Source of the DNA: Atherix ibis
Taxonomy: Eukaryota > Arthropoda > Insecta > Diptera > Athericidae
Length of the DNA stretch: 64,000 nt
Reading direction: 5' to 3'
NCBI GenBank assembly: GCA_958298945.1
Contig: OY282605.1
Location: 28,312,811 to 28,376,810 of the forward strand
Within the stretch, counting starts at the first letter, position 1. Every line of letters begins with the position of its first letter. Below the pieces are notes generated by a model. It had not been told where the DNA came from, ran no database searches, and saw only the letters and a list, made by a program, of their open reading frames with translations. Shown here piece by piece: positions 55,611 through 64,000 of this stretch. A program made the translations under genes and the position numbers.

Positions 55611-56938
55611 CAAATAAAAAAAAATCTATAATTAAGGATTCACACTCGTAACGAATCACAATATTTAAATTTGTTTATTTTTGGAAAAATATTTTTTTGA
55701 CATTTTCTCGAGAGTTTTCCATTTTTGGTATCTTCATCTTATATTAAACATTTTCAATATCCATAAAATCAGTAGACTGTTGATAGAAAATCGAGTGTGC
55801 ATGAATTTCGGATAAAGTGTATAGAATGTCTCATGAATACTAATTGTAAAATGTTACATTTTCTAATAAAATACGAGTAATATGACGAAGCGGTTTCAAT
55901 TATTCTGCTACCGTACAAGTACGTATAAACGTACGCGGATAAAAATTCAATAGTTCGTGACTTTGCAACTTGCATAAAAACAAAAAACCGAAATTCATAG
56001 AATTCATTAACATAATAGACCGTTCAATTTTTATCTTATTACCAATTTACCTTTAGTGGGTGCTTGTATCAGAAACTCATTTAAAAATATTACCTGAAAA
56101 ATTACTCTTTATCAAGTTTTGTTTCCTGTAAATTATAATTTTTTTTAAAAATAAAACGAAATTTACTCCAAAAAAAAAAGAATTTTTCTTTTTCTATAAA
56201 TAACATTGACATAATTTTTTCTGAAGGATTTTTTACTATATTGGATACAAAAATCGAAAATGCACATTATACATAATAAGTTTCGTGTTGATTGAGTTTC
56301 ATTGTTCCTCTAATCACATATTCCCAAATATATTCTAGTATGTTTATTTAAATGGTAAACTTATCATTGGATTTTCGAAACAATGTTATTTCGTATCGAA
56401 ATGAATTAATTTTATTTTATTGGCCAATTCACCTGTTATCGAATTATTTACACTTCACAACATTCATTAATTATTCATTCTGTCAAATTGATAGTGCAAT
56501 ATTATTATGGTAATATGGTATTAATGAGTTATTTGGTTATAACATGAAAAACTAGAACGGCACAAAATTATGAGGGTGGTTTTTGTAGAAAAAATTTATT
56601 CGTTTTCTTTTTTCGATGAACCGAAAATATTTACTTACGATTTTTTGCTTTTCTGTGAAGCTAAAAATAAATTTCCTATTTTCCTATTTCGATAAATAGA
56701 AAATTATTATGATTATTTGGCATATTTTACCGTAAAAATTCTGTTGACAAAATTGTTCAATAATCTTGGTTTTTTATACAAAAACAAGATACCTGCTTTC
56801 AGTGGTGTAATTACATCTAAATTCAAATCAATAGTTGTGTATTACTTCACTTAAGAGATGTTGAGTTGCCATAGCATACAAAAGACTGATATACGAATTT
56901 ATTTTAAGTTAAGTATTCATTTAGCATAATTTTGCATA
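55611..56938. other. Intergenic, nothing recognised
   Basis: AT-rich. 55700-55940 and 56260-56560 have mixed-sequence character but no frames or repeats I can support. Confidence 0.5.
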
Positions 56939-58051
56939 CCAGTTGTATAAGCTTAAATCCGCTGTTTTTTAGTCAAAAAAACACAAGTTTTTTTTCATAG
57001 AAGTCAAAAACAAATTTATACAAACAAAATTCCTTTTCTTTCGAGGCAAACCACTCATCAAGCCATTTTCGGACGTCTTCGTAAGAATCGAAGTGCTGCT
57101 CAGCGAACGCGTGTCCCCTCAACAACAACCAGGCGTTAGTCGAAAAGGGCCAGGGCTGGTGAATAAGCGGGGTGGGATAATCCCCACTTATTCACCAGAG
57201 CATAGTGCAATTTGATCAGTTGTTGGTGGTAGCAGTGTGCATTAACAGTTTCATCAGGTTTCAAGATCTCATAGTAAACGATACCGTGCTGATTCTACCA
57301 AACGCACAGCATCGTCTTCCGTCCGAAGCGATTTGGTCTTGGGGAAGATGTTGATGGTTGGCCGGGATCAACAAACGATTTCTTGTGTTTAGGATTCTCA
57401 AAAAATATCCACTTTTCATCGCCTGTCACAATCCGATGAAGGAACGTCTTTCTTTTTTGTCTGGTGAACAAAATTTCGCATATGTTTTGGCGTTGCTCAT
57501 CTGCCTATCCTTCAATTCATGCCGCACCCATTTTGCGATCTTTTAAATCTTTTCCTTGGCACGCAGACGCATGGAAATGGCTGGTTGAGTAACACCCAAT
57601 TCCTGCGCGAGCATTTTTTGCGATTGGGTATTGTCTTTATCCAAAAGAGCCTGCAATTTATGGTCCTTAACCTTCCTACGCTAATTGTCACGCTTCTTGT
57701 CCCATAAGTCAAAATTGCCGTCTTTGGACCAATGAAACCAATCTTAGAACGTTGTTTCCGATAAACCACTATCACTATATGTCTCCATAAGTATTTGATG
57801 CGATTGGGCAGCCGATTTCTTCAAATTGAATCAGAAAAGTAGAGCTCCCCGCATAGGCTCATTTTTTGGCACAAAACTAGACATGATTACCAAAGGAAAA
57901 ATGTATGTTGTTGTACGAAATTGCTGTCAATGTGCACTGATTAATGTTGGCAGATGTCAAACTCATAAAAAAAAAGTATGGCATGCCCATGGTAGCCTAA
58001 TACGCTTACTCACGCCATCTATGACTAAACATTTTAAGCTTATACTCCTGG
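56939..58051 (-). mobile_element. mariner (mauritiana-like), second copy, decayed
   Basis: The ends CCAGTTGTATAAGCTTAAAT and its inverse (AAGCTTATACTCCTGG) lie next to TA at 56937-56938 and 58052-58053. The minus-strand transposase shows HRIVTGDEKWIFF-like and PEDQIASDGRRCC-like frames, LDEWFASKEK and other blocks parallel to 5652-6909. About 145 bp shorter, having lost the Asp 2-Asp 3 region and the C-terminus start (57160-57190 junction). Confidence 0.85.
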
Positions 58052-58249
58052 TATATCTACAACTACAAAATAGTAATAAGAAGATTAAAATAACAGTATT
58101 GGTACTCGTCAAGAGTTATGGAGATCAAATGTCCATCGAAATTTGTCCTGTTAAGTTTTTTGCACAAATCCTTGGACCAGTTGTGATTCTTCAGTTACCA
58201 AAGAGTTATTGGTCTAGCGATTTGTTAAAAACCAAATAGATGATAGTTC

Positions 58250-59330
58250 TCGAGAAAGAACATTAGTCAGACGACAAGGAAACTGTTTATAACGAGACAG
58301 ATGCATATCAGATGACGAAGAATAATACTTTTATTCTTATATAAAATATAAAAGTACGTGAAGGAATTGGATTAAATGGAAAATTCGAAGGCTTCGAGGA
58401 GTACCCGAGTTCTAGTCCATAAGTCCATTTGGGTTTTGTAAGTCTATCCAAGTATTTTACTGTCTTCTGTTAGCTTAGAGCATTTATCTAAAAGTCGATG
58501 TATTTGTTAATATAGTCTATTTACTTCTAGTCGTTAACCTCTTTCGGGACTCTTGGGACAAATGGGCTCCAGAGAAGTTTATACATAGATACTAACTACC
58601 AAAAATTCCTTTAAACCAAGATGAATATGTCCAAACAGCCTATAAACTGATGTAAATATATCCAAACAGTCTTTAAACTATAATATATATATCCCAACAG
58701 TCTTCAAACTGAGATAAATATATCACAAAAGTATTTAAACTGAGTTAAATATGTCCAAACAGTACTTACGCCATGTCCCAACAATCTTCAAACTAAGGTA
58801 AATAGATCCAAAAAGATCTTCAAACTGAGGTAAATATATTCCAACAGTCTTTGCACCACCATAAACATGTCCCAACAGTCTTCAAACTGAATTAAATATG
58901 TCCTAACAGTCTTTATACTATGTCCCAACAGTCTTTAAACTGACGTAAATATGTCCCAACAGTTTTCAGACTGAGTTGAATATCTCCCAACAGTCTTCAA
59001 ACTAAGATAAATATGTCCCAATATGTTTTTAAATTCAGCGCCACTAAAAGATAAGCGACGCTTATTCGGGTGTTCGTAAAAGAGATCTTAGATGAAGCAG
59101 AATATTGGCGACCATTCACCGATAATAGGGGCAACCAGATACCGTTATAAATTTTGTTCCCAAAGATATATTGAAAAACTAACAAATATAATGTGATAAA
59201 CCATTTTGAGGTGCGTGTTTGGCATCTTAACAAACAAAATAATTAATTAAACACTATGGGAAAATATAGTTTACTTAGGAGAGTAAAAGTAATGTGGACA
59301 CATTTGCGTCCGTTTATATTTTATCTCCAC
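58250..59330. repeat. Dispersed copy of the minisatellite-bearing unit
   Basis: GAACATTAGTCAGAC, GTGAAGGAATTGGATTAAAT, GGAAAATTCGAAGGCTTCGA, GTCCATAAGTCCATTTGGG and CAGAGAAGTTTATACATAGA match the units at 52938 and 53453. The part after the array (GGGAAAATATAGTTTACTTA) matches 48000-48050. Confidence 0.8.
58545..59025. repeat. 31-bp minisatellite, array C
   Basis: About 15 copies of the motif seen at 53196 and 53860, with 22-bp short forms near 58770 and 58920. Confidence 0.88.
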
Positions 59331-60339
59331 TTTGTAAGCTGGGGCACTTGGATATTCAATATCTATAAAAAATGTTGTAAATTGTTTTACAAAATAAGCA
59401 AAAGTTAAGATGAAAAATGGATTTTATTTTTTATATTATATTTTGCTCACATATGAACACTACCAGAATTAAAGATCAATAAACTAAAGTTACTGGCCAT
59501 CTTCAAAAAGCAAAAATTAAACTTGAAAATATTTTCGAATAAAATCCTTTGATACAAGTAAAATACACAATTATTTATAGTAGATTATGATGTGACTTAG
59601 GGATTCCATAGAGCTTAGAAGCCTTATCAGGCCCTGCAACATTTCATCATTAATGCAAATGTTTAATGGTGAAATGTCCCAGGATTATTTCTTAATCGCG
59701 ATCCGCAAAAGGAGAATTTTCACTTAATCTTTTATTTAGTATTTTTAAATAGAATATAAAAAATTATTTACTAAAAAAAACTCTGAAAATATTATTTAAC
59801 TCCTTAGGCTCCTGAAAACTTATCCACTTTAATTAGTTTTTAGATCATCCACCATCTTCTATCCGTAATAATTTCAAATTTAACGCATTTATTGACAAAA
59901 TACCGGCTCATAATACTCAATCTACTAATTTCTTTTCTAAGTCTTTTATATGATTTTCAAAAACAATCTAAAATGCTCCATAAAATTTACGAACATTTAA
60001 TTGCTCATTTTCCTACCCCCTTCCCCCTCTATCACCATCAACAAAATTACTTTCCACTACTGCCATTAGGAAAATTAGCAATGCCGACCTACACGAAACT
60101 TAAAGTTGTCAAATCGTCTCATGGTCGTCGTGGTGCTATAGAATAAACCCTTCCTCTTTTCTTAAAGACCTTCCATACAAATAAACGAAACAAGAAGTGC
60201 TTATTGCCCACTTTCCGAGTAACCAGGCTAATTGTTGTGGTATAATTATTCTAATTACTCACAAGAATTACAACACAACTTAGCATAGTAAAAATTAAAA
60301 ATCTAATAAAATATTTTTTTTTGCTTTTTAGTTTGTCAT
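59331..60339. other. Intergenic, nothing recognised
   Basis: AT-rich with no supported feature. Confidence 0.5.
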
Positions 60340-61455
60340 GATTTCAATTTTTGACAGATAACGCATGACATGTGACGTTTGTCAAAGTTAAAAGTGCTCA
60401 GTTGGCATTGAAATTTCATTATGGAAAGACTAACACACAAATAACGCCTTCAAATTATTGACTTTTATGTGCAAATTTGTGACAAAATTTTGAAGCAATT
60501 TGACGCTATTATATATCAAACCATCAACCCGTATTCGTAGAGTGCGTATAGAGAAAAATATTGCTGCCGTAGCGTCCAGTATTGGTCAAGATCAAGATTT
60601 GTCCACTCGTCGCTATTCCCAGCAATTGGGATTGTGTTACTCCACTATTTGGAAGATTTATACAAGGATCTTAGTCTAAAATCGTATAAAATACAGCTCA
60701 TGATAAAGAATTGAAGCCGAATGACCTGCCAAAGCTTTAAAATAACTTCCGGAAAATCAGTTTTTTTGGTCTAGCGACAAAGTTCATTTATGGTTCAAGC
60801 AAAATTATGACAATTGGTCCTGATGAATAACCACAGGCCAAATAAGAACTGCCATTGCACCTAGAAAAATTCACTGTTTTTCTAGGTGCGGTTTAAGCAC
60901 GGGTCAAATCATCGGTCAGTATTTCTTTAAAGATAACGCTGGCCTCAACGTTACCGTCAATGGCGCCACCTATCACTCGTTGATATCGAATTTTTCTTGA
61001 CCAAAATTCAAGAACTGTATCTGGTTGATATGTGGTTTTAACAAATCGGTTCTACATGCCACACAGCAATGGCTACATGCCACACACCAGTTCGGTGAGC
61101 AATTTAACTCATATTTCGGACCAGTGAGTTGGCCGCCTAAATCATGCGTTTTGATGCCTCTTAACTATTTTTTATAGGGCTACGTAAAGTCACTCGTCTA
61201 TGCCAATAAAACAGCGTCACTTGCAGCCTTAAAAGACAATATTACTCGTGTTTGATGCTCAAAAAAGTTGTACAAAATTGAATCTCTCGCATGGATCACT
61301 TAAAATGTGGTTTCGGTTAACATTTACATAAAATAATAATTTTAAAATAAATGGCAATTATGATTTTATTGAGTAACTTAAAAAATTTTTATACTGTTGG
61401 AAAGCTTTTGTATTTGTTTTGGCAATTTAAAAACCAAACCCTTAAAAAATAATCT
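60340..61455 (+). mobile_element. DD41D element relic (GGTTTGGTTTTC-end lineage)
   Basis: Right end AAAAACCAAACCCTTAAAAA at 61429-61448; left end worn. Plus-strand pieces: MERLTHK-stop-RLQIIDFYVQ (60421), EKNIAAVASSIGQDQDLSTR, YSQQLGLCYSTIWKIYTRIL, VKFFWS-like FFWSSDKVHLWFKQN, GQIIGQYFFKDNAGLNVTVN, TIYLVDMWF-like frames, TGSTCHTA, WPPKSCVLMPLNYFL and GYVKSLVYANKTASLAALKD, ending before LKCGFG. The third Asp is Asn (PLN). The most complete of this lineage here, though heavily mutated. Confidence 0.88.
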
Positions 61456-64000
61456 ATTTTCATTAATAAGAGCTGGATAATATTCTCAATACAGTTTTGA
61501 ACACAAATTCTTTTGGGCGAAAAATCAAATTTAACAAAAAAATTGAAAGCTATTTGATCTATTTTTTATTATTTTTTAATTAGTGTTTTTAAAGTAAATT
61601 CATTAATACAATTTGGCACTTGAAAGCAAAAAAAAAACAGAAAAACTTGCACATTTTCTCTTCGGATTTCACAAAATTAGAAATTGGACATAAAAATTTT
61701 TAATATTATAATTTCAGATATTTTTACAGTATAACATAACAATTTATCGTAATTTATTTTTAAAAAAAATTGCATAAAAAATTATTTATTAATAAATTTT
61801 ATTCTTTTTTCACTATTAAAAATTATTTATTATCAACTTAACCTTCAGGTTCACTGGTATTACGTGTATATGCAAAGCTATTAAAAATATAATAAAAAAT
61901 ATTTTATTATTTATTATTGAATTTTTAATCATTATAAAAGTACTTTTTTAAATAAAATTTACTGAATATAGTCTACAGTGGTGAGGTTTTTGATTTGTTA
62001 AACTCAATAATAGATTAGTTATTATTGAACTTGATCAGTTAAAGGTTCTGTTTTTTGAAGGAATTTTAAACAAAAATTAAAAATATTTTATAAAATTATT
62101 AATAAAAATTACCATTTTGGAAAATTTCAATATTTTTTGCAATTAAAAGAAAATAAATATCGTTTCAAACCGTTTTGATATAATTTTGTAAATCACAGTA
62201 GAGTAGAATGATCAAAAAGTGTTTTTAATTAGAAAATTAATTAAGAAATCATTTCGAAATAAATGATATTTTTTAAATCGTTTTGTAATAAATCCAATAC
62301 AAAATTTTCAAAGTGGTTATAATTATTTCAATTTGCATAAAATTTTAATATTACAATAACGAAGATACACGGGATTGGTTATCATAAAGGACTTTTCTAA
62401 AATGGCCATACTTTCTTCAATGCTATAAACTTAAATAGTATTTATTTGATGGAATTTCCTAATATTCTAATTTCATTTTATGTGAATCAGAAGAAAATTT
62501 ATTTATTTATTTATTTATTTATTTTCGTATACAGAAACAACTGAAGAGCATAGAAATTAGTGAATTTCGTCTTTTGTATTTATCCCCATTTGCAGGAAAA
62601 GTTTCTACTTTCGAAACTTGTTGCCTTCGCGTAAACTTATAATCTTATTGTCGAAAATAAATAAACTTTTCTTATTTTCGTAAAGCTTAATAATTGTAGA
62701 AGTTTTATTTGACTTTAAAGAACAAAACTCTTAAATTAAATTGTTATTCTCTTTTCAAAAAATAAACCAAAAATACCAACAACAAAAAAATAAATTCAAA
62801 TTAAATATTATTGTTTATTCATTTTTATTGTAGTAAATTTTTATTCTATTTCATTAAAATTTATTTTACTATCAAAGAAATCGTATCAACTGAGATAAAT
62901 GGAAAATGGAAATATAATTGTTAAGTGTTATTGGTAAATTGGGGGTGTTTTTTGTTGTTGCTTTTTTTGGTTTTTATTTATGAAGCCTCCAAAGATAAAT
63001 AAAAAATAAACTGCTTTTAAGTAAATTTACTTAATATCATAAAAGAAAAGCTTTTTTCTTATTTAACTAAGGAAAATAATTTTCTTTAAGAATAATATGG
63101 ATTTAAATATTAAATAAAACTTTTTTTTTATTTAATATTTAACCCATTTTATGTTTATTGAATACCTTATTTATAATTGAAAAAAAAACTTGTTTTGCTC
63201 AGAAATATAGAATTCTGTTTTTGTGAGTCAGTTAAATTTTTGCTATAACCCAGACTACAAGTATAAAAATAAATTTATCACACCATAATTAATATTTAAT
63301 AATAATTAAAATTGTTAATAAATTACTCTTTAAATAGAATTAAATAAACTAATAAATAATTTTTGTATTTTTCTTTAAAAATATTATAGTTTTTATAGTG
63401 GCAATAATAAATGTTTAGCATCAGTTTAATTATTGGAAATTTTTTATACTAAATTTTTCTAACTTTATACAATTTAAGTGCAAAATATTATCAGCCAAAA
63501 GTATTAATTTTTATCATGTAAGTAAAATTTTTTTATTTACTTTATATTTTTATTACTTTTATTTAAATATTTCTTATTATATAATTTAAGATTTATTATT
63601 AAAAAAAAACTTTTTTTGCTATTTTAACATGAAACTAAATAAGTTATTCATTTTTTTTGTGTTTAGAAATATCAAGTTTGCAATTTGACAATTATTCAAA
63701 ATGTATTTTCTTTTAAAATTCACAATAAAATTTAATATAATTTGCTATTTGGTATTATGGAACAGTTTGTTATTAAGAAAAAAAAAATTACATAGAACAA
63801 AAGGATTTGGGCGCTAATTTTTTAACGATAAGTTTCATTTCTGGGATGGTTGTAGGGTCAATAAGCCAAATTGCCATATATACTCAAATTATTATTAGAA
63901 AACTATTATTATCCTTTAAAAAACAACTATCTGGTTTGTATTTTGGTTTTAAGTTGTCATTAGCACGTATTTCTTTGAAAATGAGGCACGAGACACTGTT
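61456..64000. other. Very AT-rich stretch, nothing recognised
   Basis: No protein-like frame or transposon ends seen. Contains the microsatellite at 62497-62525. Confidence 0.55.
62497..62525. repeat. (ATTT)n microsatellite
   Basis: Seven uninterrupted ATTT units. Confidence 0.9.

Noticed and set aside
1..64000. CRISPR array, prophage or bacterial operon
   Set aside because: No regularly spaced unique spacers, ribosome binding sites or prokaryotic gene order; spliced gene and insect transposons throughout.

Overview
This window is AT-rich, intron-containing animal DNA, almost certainly from an insect. It holds many mariner copies from several lineages, rosa-like DD41D elements, an R1-type and a jockey-type LINE, and a Ras-family gene whose residues match insect proteins. 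Nothing in it looks bacterial or viral, and I cannot name the species.

Only one host gene can be supported. It is a Ras-superfamily small GTPase on the minus strand, in five coding exons between 31783 (ATG) and 4793 (stop): 31695-31783, 27229-27457, 7867-8064, 5142-5234 and 4793-5032. The joined frame is 282 codons plus stop, every exon phase matches, and the product runs from a basic N-terminus through G1-G5 to a CVIS prenylation box. The last intron is a GC-AG intron. Intron 2 (about 19 kb) and intron 1 (about 4.2 kb) are full of transposons.

The rest is a transposon graveyard with one likely living member. (a) Mariner (DD34D) elements of at least six lineages: a mauritiana-like type (5652-6909, 56939-58051); one with a fully open 350-codon transposase (8989-10282); a long-TIR type with double-5'-end derivatives (10295-11139, 16858-17643, 41901-43166 and solo ends); a type with AGTACAAATGG ends (12921-14260, 24164-25333, 27628-31419); a type with TTAGGTTGTC ends (40804-41713); a type with TAAGGTGTAG ends (50136-51169, 51850-52660); plus 30043-31240. 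(b) Eight or more DD41D relics. (c) PIF/Harbinger relics (11720-12919), a Helitron/Pif1 helicase tail (22930-23205), a Tc1-like relic (39090-39690), an R1 LINE 3' end (15650-16448), a jockey-like LINE fragment (28678-30040) and a 285-bp MITE (20558-20842).

The region from 32 kb to 64 kb has no recognisable host gene. It contains transposon relics, a repeat array around 32.8-34.8 kb, a tandemly duplicated unit with an internal 31-bp minisatellite (52.9-54.4 kb, dispersed copy at 58.3-59.3 kb), a duplicated 0.3-kb unit at 55.1-55.6 kb, and long AT-rich stretches. No rRNA, intact tRNA or CRISPR was seen. I found no new multi-gene system. The most unusual items are the intact mariner inside a GTPase intron, the shared double-5'-end mariner derivatives, a two-ends-only mini-element, and the three-layer transposon nest in intron 1.
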